From Halomonas cerina (GTDB lineage: Bacteria > Pseudomonadota > Gammaproteobacteria > Pseudomonadales > Halomonadaceae): a DNA stretch of 64,000 nucleotides. The stretch lies in contig NZ_JACHXP010000019.1 of NCBI RefSeq assembly GCF_014192215.1, forward strand, positions 1 through 64,000, given 5' to 3'. The translations under genes and the position numbers were made by a program. A model generated the notes under the pieces. The model saw only the letters and a program-made list of their open reading frames with translations, was not told the origin of the DNA and searched no databases. This document shows, piece after piece, positions 45,069-52,060 of the stretch (the first letter of the stretch is position 1; the number at the start of each line of letters is the position of its first letter).

Positions 45069-46298
45069 TCACTCGCCGTCCACCAGGACACGCCAGTCCT
45101 GTTCCTCGAGGATGATGCCACCTACGGAGCGAATCTCGGCGTACTTCAGCTCCTCGGCGGAGGGAGCCGGCTTGCTGTTTTCATGCTGCTCGGCGGCACG
45201 CAGCAGCAGGTTGCGCACCCGCAGCACGGCACCATCGGCGGAGCAAAGCTGCTCGGTGGTTCGATCCACGATCGGCCCCTGGCCCAGGAAGATGGCGAAG
45301 TCCTCGGTACCGAAGTGCTGAGGAAAGCCGCTGAAGTGGCCCCGGGCCATCACGCCGCGATCCTGCCCCCAGTTGTTGGTCTCGTCACCGGGCGGCAGCG
45401 GCGGGAAATCCATCAGGTCCGAGCCGATGGTGAAGGGTGTCACCCCCAGGGGACGGCTGGTATTGAAATGGACGAACCAGGCGCGGTGATGAGTATCATC
45501 CACGGGCACGCTGAAGAAGACAGTCCCCGGCCCACCCTCTTCGGGGGGACAGATGATGCCGTACCAGGGCATCACGAAGTTGTTGACCCGCACGTACTGC
45601 TCGTCCTCGCCGAGGGGACGCAGGGCCGCGTAACGAAACCCGTAGGGCATCTCCTCGAACTCAAGGCGCGGCGCTCGCACCTTGGTCATGTGCATGCGCT
45701 GCGACTTGCCGGAGGTCAGCTCGGTAGAGGAGGAGTGCAGCACGCCCACATGGGAGGTATCCATCGAGGCCTCGACACCCTGTACCCAGTTGGTGGGAAT
45801 TTCCTGGCAGGCCACGGCCCGCTGATCCTCGGGCAGGGCGGTAAAGGGCAGTTCAGGAAAGGCGGGCGGTGTCTCACCCTCGCCCAGCCACACCCAGACG
45901 ATGCCGCCGGCTTCACGTATCTTGTAGCTGTTGAACTTCACCTTCTGGCAGAAGCTGACCTGATCACCGGTATGGTTGGGCGCCTCAATCATCTCGCCGG
46001 TCACGCTGAACTTCCAGCCATGGAACAGGCAGGTCAGGGCATTGTCCTCGTTACGCGCTACCGCCAGCGATGCCTTGCGATGCGGGCATTGTTCATCGAA
46101 ACAGGCAACCCGGCCGTCATCGGAACGGAAGACCACGTAGTTGTCCCCCAGCAACCGGACGCGAATCGGTGCGCCACCGGCCTCGAGCGAAAGCGAGGGA
46201 ACAGCGGGCAGCCAGTGCCACTGGCGGATCATCTGCCCCATGGGGGCACCATGCTCCACGCGTGTCAGGCGATCATTGTCTTGCTGTGTCATAGGCAT
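45069..46298 (-). CDS. Rieske non-haem iron oxygenase (VanA/phthalate-dioxygenase-like)
   Basis: This 409-aa oxygenase alpha subunit has the Rieske cluster ligands CPHRKASL...CLFHGWKF (CxH plus CxxH, residues about 65-90) and the mononuclear iron motif EASMDTSHVGVLH (His and His, with the bridging Asp). This layout fits the class IA aromatic oxygenases and O-demethylases. No reductase gene is adjacent; the only candidate is at 26089. It is the first gene of the 14-gene operon. O-demethylation of a methoxylated ring acid before or after side-chain removal is a reasonable guess. AGGAGA lies before the ATG at 46298. Confidence 0.87.
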   Translation of the reverse strand: MPMTQQDNDRLTRVEHGAPMGQMIRQWHWLPAVPSLSLEAGGAPIRVRLLGDNYVVFRSDDGRVACFDEQCPHRKASLAVARNEDNALTCLFHGWKFSVTGEMIEAPNHTGDQVSFCQKVKFNSYKIREAGGIVWVWLGEGETPPAFPELPFTALPEDQRAVACQEIPTNWVQGVEASMDTSHVGVLHSSSTELTSGKSQRMHMTKVRAPRLEFEEMPYGFRYAALRPLGEDEQYVRVNNFVMPWYGIICPPEEGGPGTVFFSVPVDDTHHRAWFVHFNTSRPLGVTPFTIGSDLMDFPPLPPGDETNNWGQDRGVMARGHFSGFPQHFGTEDFAIFLGQGPIVDRTTEQLCSADGAVLRVRNLLLRAAEQHENSKPAPSAEELKYAEIRSVGGIILEEQDWRVLVDGE

Positions 46299-46731
46299 CG
46301 TTATTCTCCTGTTGTCCTTATCTACCCGATGGGGCGGTATCGGCTCCTCAACCGAATGCCTGGGAGGCTGACTCCCCAGATCCCGACTACGCCAGGGCAC
46401 TGACATTCGAGAGGACGTCGGGGGTTGCTTTTCTTTTCTTTATCAGGGAACCTTACATACATCGTGTAGCCGACCAGGCGGTTTGTCAAGACGCTCCCAG
46501 CGATTGACACCAGGACCTGGCAAAGCACCACCGGTGATTCACAACCAATTGGGCAAAAAGGAAAAAATCTCGATAATGCAGTCGAGGATAGCCACACAGC
46601 AAACAGCGCTTTCGACCTTGGTATGACTCAGGACAGCCGGCACTCCACGGCCGGTGTGCTTCTGGAGCAACCGTGGTGAAGGCAAACGCCTCACCCGACA
46701 GCTACCCATCAACAACAAAAGGAGGTCCACC
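46299..46731. promoter_or_regulatory. Divergent promoter region between the Rieske operon and ridA-ligJ-marR
   Basis: 433 bases with no credible gene. It contains an A+T-rich stretch (46560-46600) and the CCTTACATAC element (46451-46460). Confidence 0.5.
46451..46460. promoter_or_regulatory. CCTTACATAC element, candidate MarR operator
   Basis: Shared with one change by 48226-48235 (CCTTACTTAC) directly upstream of marR, both preceded by TTAT and eight bases. Confidence 0.45.
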
Positions 46732-47124
46732 ATGTCTGGCAAACGCAGCATCTCGATCCCCGGGTTCGAGCACCGTGCACCCATCCCGGGTGCCGCTCGA
46801 GTCGGCAACCTGCTGTTCTCATCCGCCATCTCGGGTATCGATCCCGAAACCGGCCAGCCCGCCGATAGCGCGTCGCGCCAAGTGGAGCTGGCCTTCGCCC
46901 ACCTGCAGTCGCTTGTCGACGCCGCCGGCACCAGCCTGGCCCACATCGGCAAGATGGCCATCTACGTTCGCGACAATGCCATCCGCGACGCCATCAACGA
47001 GGCCTGGCTGGAACACTTTCCCGACCCGGATGACCGGCCGGCACGGCACATCCAGCTGGCTGAGCTTCCCGGCCCCCTGCACCTGCAGATCGAAGTGATC
47101 GCCCTCATTCCAGAAGGAGAATAG
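46732..47124 (+). CDS. RidA family (YjgF/YER057c/UK114) protein
   Basis: A 130-aa RidA-fold protein: HRAPIPGAARVGNLLFSSAISGIDPETGQPADSASRQVELAFAHLQSLVDAAG and a C-terminal LHLQIEVIALIPEGE. Family members deaminate reactive enamines or imines, or act on 2-oxo-acid tautomers in catabolic operons. The usual key Arg near residue 105 may be the one in RPARHIQLAELPG. Strong AGGAGG upstream of the ATG. Two bases separate it from the LigJ-like gene, suggesting it helps handle oxalomesaconate tautomers. Confidence 0.83.
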   Translation: MSGKRSISIPGFEHRAPIPGAARVGNLLFSSAISGIDPETGQPADSASRQVELAFAHLQSLVDAAGTSLAHIGKMAIYVRDNAIRDAINEAWLEHFPDPDDRPARHIQLAELPGPLHLQIEVIALIPEGE

Positions 47125-47126
47125 CC

Positions 47127-48116
47127 ATGATCATCGACTCTCATGCCCATATCGTCATGCCCCAGGAGAGCTACAAGTACTTCACCGAGCTGGTCGGAGG
47201 ACGCGGGAACCCCTCGGGTAACCCGACGATTCCCGACGCCTCGATTCGCGCCTCGGGCGAGGCCCTGCTCAAGATCATGGACTCCGTGGGCACCGACATT
47301 CAGCTGATCTCGCCACGCCCTTACCTGCAGCTGCACTCCTTGAAGCCGGCCATCGTGTCCGAACTCTGGAACCGGCACGTCAACGATGTCATCTATCGAC
47401 TGGTCGAGATGTTCCCGGACCGCTTCCGCGGCGTCGCCGGCCTGCCCCAGCACCGCCACGAGTGCCCCTCGGTGCGGGTCGTGGCGGAGCTTGAGCGCTG
47501 TGTCAAGGAGCTCGGCTTCGTCGGCTGCCTGATCAACCCGGATCCCACCGAGGGGGACGAGCTGCCCCCGCCCGGCCTCGGCGATCCCTTCTGGTACCCC
47601 CTCTACGAGAAGATGGTGGAACTCGATGTGCCGGCGCTGATCCACTCCGCCGGCAGCTGCCAGCCCCGCGAGAGCTACACGCTGAAGTTCATCAACGAGG
47701 AGAGCACCGCCGTCATCTCCCTGCTGACCTCCGATACCTTCGAGCGCTTCCCCGAGCTGAAGATCGTCATTCCTCACGGTGGGGGCGCCATCCCCTACCA
47801 GATGGGGCGTTTCCGGGCTTGGAACGTGCGCAAGGGCGAGGAGCAGAGCTTCGACGACAAGCTGAAGAAGCTGCACTTCGATACCTGCAACTACTCCAGG
47901 GAGGCGCTAGAGTTCCTGTTCAAGGTGGTCGGCACCGACAATGTGCTCTTCGGTACCGAGAAGCCCGGCACCGGCAGTGCCCGGGACCCGGTCAGCGGAC
48001 GCGACTTCGACCACCTCAAGCCGGTGATTGAGGAGATCGACTGGCTGAGCGATGAGCAGCGCCGGAACCTCTTCGAGTGTAACTGCTGCAGCCTCTACAA
48101 CCTGAACGTGAAGTAA
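47127..48116 (+). CDS. ligJ: LigJ-like 4-oxalomesaconate hydratase (amidohydrolase 2 family)
   Basis: This 329-aa amidohydrolase_2 protein has the metal motif MIIDSHAHIVMP, then AELERCVKELGFVGCLINPDPTEGDELPPPGLGDPFWYPLYEKMVELDVPALIHSAGSC and IVIPHGGGAIPYQMGRFR. These segments closely resemble, from memory, Sphingomonas LigJ, which hydrates 4-oxalomesaconate to 4-carboxy-4-hydroxy-2-oxoadipate. The product is the substrate of the RraA-type aldolases in the divergent operon, and a LigB-type dioxygenase there would make the precursor. ACMSD or gamma-resorcylate decarboxylase relatives are the alternatives. Confidence 0.8.
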   Translation: MIIDSHAHIVMPQESYKYFTELVGGRGNPSGNPTIPDASIRASGEALLKIMDSVGTDIQLISPRPYLQLHSLKPAIVSELWNRHVNDVIYRLVEMFPDRFRGVAGLPQHRHECPSVRVVAELERCVKELGFVGCLINPDPTEGDELPPPGLGDPFWYPLYEKMVELDVPALIHSAGSCQPRESYTLKFINEESTAVISLLTSDTFERFPELKIVIPHGGGAIPYQMGRFRAWNVRKGEEQSFDDKLKKLHFDTCNYSREALEFLFKVVGTDNVLFGTEKPGTGSARDPVSGRDFDHLKPVIEEIDWLSDEQRRNLFECNCCSLYNLNVK

Positions 48117-48125
48117 GTGGCCACA

Positions 48126-48145
48126 GGGGGAGGAAGCCCTCCCCC
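48126..48145 (+). terminator. Hairpin after the ligJ-like gene
   Basis: GGGGGAGG pairs with CCTCCCCC around the loop AAGC (8 bp), with no T run. It lies ten bases beyond the stop, so it is either a weak terminator or an mRNA-stabilising stem. Confidence 0.55.
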
Positions 48146-48225
48146 GCTTCATATGCGGCGGTGCACCGACCTGCCGGCTAAGGAGGCTTCAATTTGTTGC
48201 GTGCCGTGTTAGTGTTATACGGGAG

Positions 48226-48235
48226 CCTTACTTAC
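48226..48235. promoter_or_regulatory. CCTTACTTAC element upstream of marR
   Basis: 72 bases before the marR start, consistent with autoregulation by a MarR-family repressor. Similar elements stand before three other operons. Confidence 0.45.
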
Positions 48236-48306
48236 CTACTCAAAGACGCGGGCGTGGCAGCCTCGGGGCGCCCTTAGGTTCCCGCCGCAAGCAAGGGAAG
48301 CGTTTC

Positions 48307-48774
48307 ATGGACAATACCGCCGTCAAGCTGAAACATGGTCCAGCCAGGAATACCACCTATCTGCTGGCCCAGACCACTAACATTATTCGCAACTCCTGGA
48401 TCGATCCGGCACTCAAGCAGCATGGTCTGACCTCGCTGCAATACACCGTCCTGTCGGTCATCAAGCGCTACAGCGGGCTATCCTCCGCCGAGTTGTCGCG
48501 TCACTTCTTCGTGACGCCCCAGACCATGGGGCCCATCCTCACCCAACTGGAGAAGCGGGGGCTGATCGTACGGGAGCCCAATACCGAGAACCGCCGCTTG
48601 CTGGCCATCAGCCTCACGGACGAGGGGGGTCGCCATCTTGAAACCTGCAACCATGTGATCGCCGACATCGAGCAGGAGATCTTCGGCGAGCTCGACGACG
48701 ATACCCTGCAGCACTTCAGGGAGACCCTCCAGCGTATCTATCGCCGTGCCCAGGATAACCACCGGCCGAGGTAG
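48307..48774 (+). CDS. MarR-family transcriptional regulator
   Basis: A 155-aa winged-helix protein: GLTSLQYTVLSVIKRYSGLSSAELSRHFFVTPQTMGPILTQLEKRGLIVREPNTENRRLLAISLTDEGGRHL, with the typical recognition helix and wing (ENRRLL). In aromatic pathways MarR repressors are usually released by a CoA thioester or phenolic acid. Its place next to the ligJ-like gene and divergent from the 14-gene operon suggests it controls them. The shared CTTACTTAC elements would be its binding sites (inference). Confidence 0.85.
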   Translation: MDNTAVKLKHGPARNTTYLLAQTTNIIRNSWIDPALKQHGLTSLQYTVLSVIKRYSGLSSAELSRHFFVTPQTMGPILTQLEKRGLIVREPNTENRRLLAISLTDEGGRHLETCNHVIADIEQEIFGELDDDTLQHFRETLQRIYRRAQDNHRPR

Positions 48775-48896
48775 AAGAGTCCTGCTTCCCCCGCCTGGAG
48801 AACAGCGACCGGTCCTTTCGTCCTGGCGATCAGGGTCGCGGTGGAATCACCGGCAGCACAGCCAGTTACCACGGCCACTCGATCGTCAAGTCGCAT
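48738..48896 (-). pseudogene. Scar: SDR-like start fused to a thiolase tail
   Basis: A minus-strand frame from the ATG at 48896 reads MRLDDRVAVVTGCAAGDS then TATLIAR. The first 12 residues are a standard SDR start (MRLDxxVAVVTG). From VTG on, the sequence follows the thiolase ending (VTGCAAGDSAAALVVK). The short frame ends inside marR. It looks like another fragment joined at a short shared sequence, like the mosaic at 23115-24201. Confidence 0.5.
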
Positions 48897-48918
48897 GGCA
48901 TGCTTCTCTTGATTGCAT

Positions 48919-48944
48919 GAGGCCAGGCCTGCCGGCCTGGCCTC
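48919..48944 (-). terminator. Hairpin downstream of the thiolase gene
   Basis: GAGGCCAGGC pairs perfectly with GCCTGGCCTC around six bases. No T run follows on the minus strand, so terminator strength is uncertain; it lies 25 bases beyond the thiolase stop. Confidence 0.6.
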
Positions 48945-48968
48945 GTTCAGTGTTGCGTCGAGCCACGA

Positions 48969-50159
48969 TCAGCCCACCTTGACGACCAGCGCCGCCGCGG
49001 AATCCCCCGCCGCGCAGCCGGTCACCAAAGCATAGCCGCCTCCCTTGAGGGCGGTTTCCTCGATCGCTTCGATCAGCAGACGCCCCAGGGTCGGCCCCTG
49101 GGGATGACCGAACACCAGTGAAGTGCCGTAGTTGTTGAATTGGGCGGCATCCAGGCCCAGGGCCTTGGCCAGATGCAGGTCATTGACGATGAACGGACTG
49201 TGGTTCTTGATGGTGGTGATCTGGCCGATGCTCAGCCCCGCCTGGTCGAGGGCCTTCTGGGCCGCCGAGGCCGGTGCCATCGGCATATGGGCCGGCTTGG
49301 CACGCGCATGGCCGTAGGACAGCACCTGCACCACCAGCCCAGCATCGGTGCTCAGCTCCGCCGCCCGCTCGCGCGTGGTGACGATGATCCCGGCATTGCC
49401 GTCCGCCGGATGGGTCTGGGAGCCGAAGGTGTGGATACCCTCGGGCTGCACGGTGCGCAGCTTGGCCAGGCCCTCGGCGCTGGTCATCGTTACCCCCTCG
49501 TCGGCCTCGACCAGCGTGGTCTCCTTGCGCGAGACCGGCACCTCCACGGGGAACATGTAGCGCTTCTGGAAGGTGCGGTCGTCGGCCAGGGCCTCGGCGT
49601 ACTGCTCATACCGGCGCAGGGTCAGCTCATCGGCCTGCTCCCGGGTAAAACCATGCTCGCGGGCGACGTTCTCCGCCGTGGTCAACATGTCCTTGCCAGT
49701 GGCCGGATCGGCGTTGATGTTGTCCATGTTCCAGTTCTCGGCGATCACCTCGCCGCCCGGCCCTGTGGGGTTGGGCCAGATGGTGTGGGGGGCGTTGGAG
49801 GTGCGATCGGCGAGCAGGCAGTAAGTGGCCCCGAAGCTACCGGTCTCGATGGCTGTCGCCGCGTTGAACACCGCAGTGGTCGAGGTGGCACAAGCCTGAG
49901 TGACGTTCTGCCCGGGGATGCCCGGCGCGCCCAGCATAGCGGCCGCCCAAGGGGCGCCATAGAAGATGGCCTTCTGGCCCACCGAAACGCCGAGATAAAG
50001 GTAGTCAAACAGCGCCGGATCGATATCCCGACTGGCTAGCCAGCGCTTGCTGGTGGCGGCGCCCAGTTCGATTGAGTTGACGTTGGCCAGGCTGCCCTGC
50101 CACTTGCAGAAAGGGCTGGAGTAGTAGCCGCCATAGGGAATGAAGGCGTTCTTGAACAT
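48969..50159 (-). CDS. Thiolase (3-ketoacyl-CoA thiolase) of the BoxR-type regulon
   Basis: This 396-aa thiolase has its nucleophile Cys90 in VTQACATSTTAVFNA, the motif TTIKNHSPFIVNDLHLAKALG (His) and the second catalytic Cys in ALVTGCAAGDSAAALVVKVG. GTSLVFGHPQGPTLGRLLIEAIEE is the usual NxxGxxxxxGHPxGxTG segment, slightly changed. With the CoA-transferase gene upstream and the operon at 10638-18126 it would complete the beta-oxidation of an aryl-propanoyl-CoA. The ATG at 50159 follows a CAGGAGA site. Its 3' end is copied at 23115 and perhaps at 48815. Confidence 0.85.
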   Translation of the reverse strand: MFKNAFIPYGGYYSSPFCKWQGSLANVNSIELGAATSKRWLASRDIDPALFDYLYLGVSVGQKAIFYGAPWAAAMLGAPGIPGQNVTQACATSTTAVFNAATAIETGSFGATYCLLADRTSNAPHTIWPNPTGPGGEVIAENWNMDNINADPATGKDMLTTAENVAREHGFTREQADELTLRRYEQYAEALADDRTFQKRYMFPVEVPVSRKETTLVEADEGVTMTSAEGLAKLRTVQPEGIHTFGSQTHPADGNAGIIVTTRERAAELSTDAGLVVQVLSYGHARAKPAHMPMAPASAAQKALDQAGLSIGQITTIKNHSPFIVNDLHLAKALGLDAAQFNNYGTSLVFGHPQGPTLGRLLIEAIEETALKGGGYALVTGCAAGDSAAALVVKVG

Positions 50160-50228
50160 GGATATTGTCTCCTGGGAAAAAAGGGGGCCCCATCCCGCAT
50201 CACAGGAACGCGGCCCCAACCCTGATGC

Positions 50229-51788
50229 TCAGTCGTCGGTCAGCCGCTCACGCAGCCCACCCCAGCGCTCGTCGAACAGCGCCGCGGGCATTACCCTGAG
50301 CTGGTCGGCCACCTTGGGCACGAAGTCCATGGCAGCGAAGATGTCGCGTTCGATGTCGATGCCTGGCGCGATCTCGGTAAGGGTGATCTCGCCGTCGATC
50401 AGCTCGAACACGCAGCGCTCGGTAACGAACAGCACCGGCTTGCCGATCTGCTGGGCGTAGCGACCGCTGAAGGTCACTTGGTCGACCCGCTGCACGAACT
50501 TGCGACGATAGCCCTCTTTGCGAATGTCGAGGCGGCCGTCCGCGACAGCGACGTCGCCACCATTGGTGAAGGTGCCGCAGAACACTACCTTGCGGGCGTT
50601 CTGGCTGATGTTGATGAAGCCCCCGGGGCCCACCATCTTGTCGCCGAACTTGCTGACGTTGAGGTTGCCCTCGTGATCGGTCTGCGCCAGCCCCAGGAAG
50701 CACACGTCCAGGCCGCCGCCGTCGTAGAAGTCGAACTGGTAGCCGTGGTCGATGATCGCCTCGGCGTTGTAGGCGGTGGCGAAGTCGCCGCCGCTGGCCG
50801 GCACCCCGCCGTAGGTACCGAGTTCGGTCGTCAGCGTCATCAGGTCGCTGACACCCTCCTCGGCGGCCACGCTGGCGACCCCCTCGGGCATACCGATGCC
50901 CAGGTTGACGATCCCCCCCGGGACCAGCTCCATGGCCGCCCGCCGTGCGATGACCTTGCGCGCATCCAGTGGCATGGGCTTGATGCCTCCCAAAGGCATC
51001 TTGAGATCCCCCGACAAGGCCGGATTGAAGTAGGTGTCCATCGTCTGGGTATGGCGCTCCGGCGGGGCCACCACCACGTGGTCGACCAGATCGCCGGGGA
51101 TCTTGACCTTCTGCGGGTGCAGGGTGCCGGAGCGGGCCAGGTACTCCACCTGGGCGATGACGATGCCGCCGCTGTTCTTGGCCGCCTGAGCCATCGACAG
51201 CTGCTCGAGGAAGATGGCTTCCCGCTCCAGGGTCAGGTTGCCGCGCTCGTCGGCGGCGGTGGCGCGGATCACCGCTACGTCTACCGGGAAGGCGCGGTAC
51301 ATCAGCCACTCCTCGCCCTCCAGCTCGAGGCACTTGACCAGCTCCTCGGTGGTGGCAGCGTTGGCCTTGGCCCCCTCGAGGCGCGGGTCGACGTAGGTAC
51401 CCAGGCCAACCTTGCTGATCACCCCGGGCTTCTTGCCGGCGATGTGGCGCCACAGATGCGCCATCACCCCCTGCGGCAGCAGGTAGCCTTCAATGGCATT
51501 ACTGCGGACGAGCTCGGCCATCCGCGGCGCCTGACCGGTATGCCCGCTGATCAGCCGCTTGACCAGACCCGCATGGGCAAGATGGTTCATGCCCCGGTCC
51601 TTGCCATCACCACAGCCGCAGCTGTGCGCCACGGTCAAGTGGCGCGGCGTCCCGGTCTTCAGGAAGCGCGCCTCCAGGGCCGCCGCCACGTCCTCCGCAA
51701 ACCCGGCCAACCCGGCGGTGGTCCAGGCGACCGTGGCATCGTCCGGAATCAGGCCAACTGCCGCCTCGACATCTAATACCTTGTTCAC
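50229..51788 (-). CDS. Acyl-CoA:acetate/3-oxoacid CoA-transferase (class I, fused subunits)
   Basis: A 519-aa fused alpha-beta CoA-transferase (COG4670 type). The alpha half has IPDDATVAWTTAGLAGFAEDVAAALEARFLKTGTPRHLTVAHSCGCGDGKDRGMNHLAHAGLV. The beta half has NLGIGMPEGVASVAAEEGVSDLMTLTTELGTYGGVPASGGDFATA, holding the likely catalytic Glu in TTELG. It exchanges CoA between an acyl-CoA and a free acid, which would spare ATP during activation. The GTG start at 51788 is supported by GAGG upstream and by conservation of the same start in the degenerate copy at 23395. Two BoxR-type operators lie upstream. Confidence 0.85.
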   Translation of the reverse strand: MNKVLDVEAAVGLIPDDATVAWTTAGLAGFAEDVAAALEARFLKTGTPRHLTVAHSCGCGDGKDRGMNHLAHAGLVKRLISGHTGQAPRMAELVRSNAIEGYLLPQGVMAHLWRHIAGKKPGVISKVGLGTYVDPRLEGAKANAATTEELVKCLELEGEEWLMYRAFPVDVAVIRATAADERGNLTLEREAIFLEQLSMAQAAKNSGGIVIAQVEYLARSGTLHPQKVKIPGDLVDHVVVAPPERHTQTMDTYFNPALSGDLKMPLGGIKPMPLDARKVIARRAAMELVPGGIVNLGIGMPEGVASVAAEEGVSDLMTLTTELGTYGGVPASGGDFATAYNAEAIIDHGYQFDFYDGGGLDVCFLGLAQTDHEGNLNVSKFGDKMVGPGGFINISQNARKVVFCGTFTNGGDVAVADGRLDIRKEGYRRKFVQRVDQVTFSGRYAQQIGKPVLFVTERCVFELIDGEITLTEIAPGIDIERDIFAAMDFVPKVADQLRVMPAALFDERWGGLRERLTDD

Positions 51789-51867
51789 AATGCACCTCGC
51801 GCTTGAATAGTTCGCTCGAGCCATGGTCGCCCGGCGCTGCATTAAAGATCATACCGCGCCGCTTTAA

Positions 51868-51881
51868 TGAACTATAATGCA
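51868..51881. promoter_or_regulatory. BoxR-type operator TGAA-CTATAA-TGCA before the CoA-transferase operon
   Basis: The minus strand reads TGCATTATAGTTCA, embedding a -10-like TATAGT. Expected TSS near 51864, about 75 bases before the GTG start. Confidence 0.7.
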
Positions 51882-51903
51882 CAAGCATTCGCGTATGACA
51901 GCC

Positions 51904-51913
51904 GACTTTGGTC
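51904..51913. promoter_or_regulatory. GACTTTGGTC element at about -45
   Basis: Centred about 45 bases upstream of the predicted minus-strand TSS, just ahead of the -35 region; same position as at dctP and in the relict copy. Confidence 0.55.
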
Positions 51914-51975
51914 GAAAAAGGCACAAAAATAACAACATGACGCACAGGGAACTGCAAAGGGAGGGACCATAAGCT

Positions 51976-52011
51976 TGCCTCACAAATGCACTATACTGCA
52001 TTTGTGAGGCA
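51976..52011. promoter_or_regulatory. Perfect 15-bp inverted repeat with BoxR operator at its centre
   Basis: TGCCTCACAAATGCA (51976-51990) pairs with 51997-52011 around CTATAC. The centre is a perfect TGCA-N6-TGCA site (51987-52000). It lies between the dctM stop and the CoA-transferase start, so it can be both an operator and, in RNA, a strong terminator or attenuator-like hairpin. Confidence 0.75.
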
Positions 52012-52017
52012 GCAAGA

Positions 52018-52046
52018 GGGCCCTCGTCGGTCGACGACGGGGCCTT
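52018..52046 (-). terminator. Probable terminator after the TRAP operon
   Basis: GGGCC/GGCCC with inner CGTCG/CGACG can fold into an imperfect stem about 15 bases past the dctM stop. The T content after it is low, so termination strength is uncertain. The degenerate copy at 23636-23670 keeps a similar stem. Confidence 0.5.
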
Positions 52047-52060
52047 GTCAGGAGGGGGCG

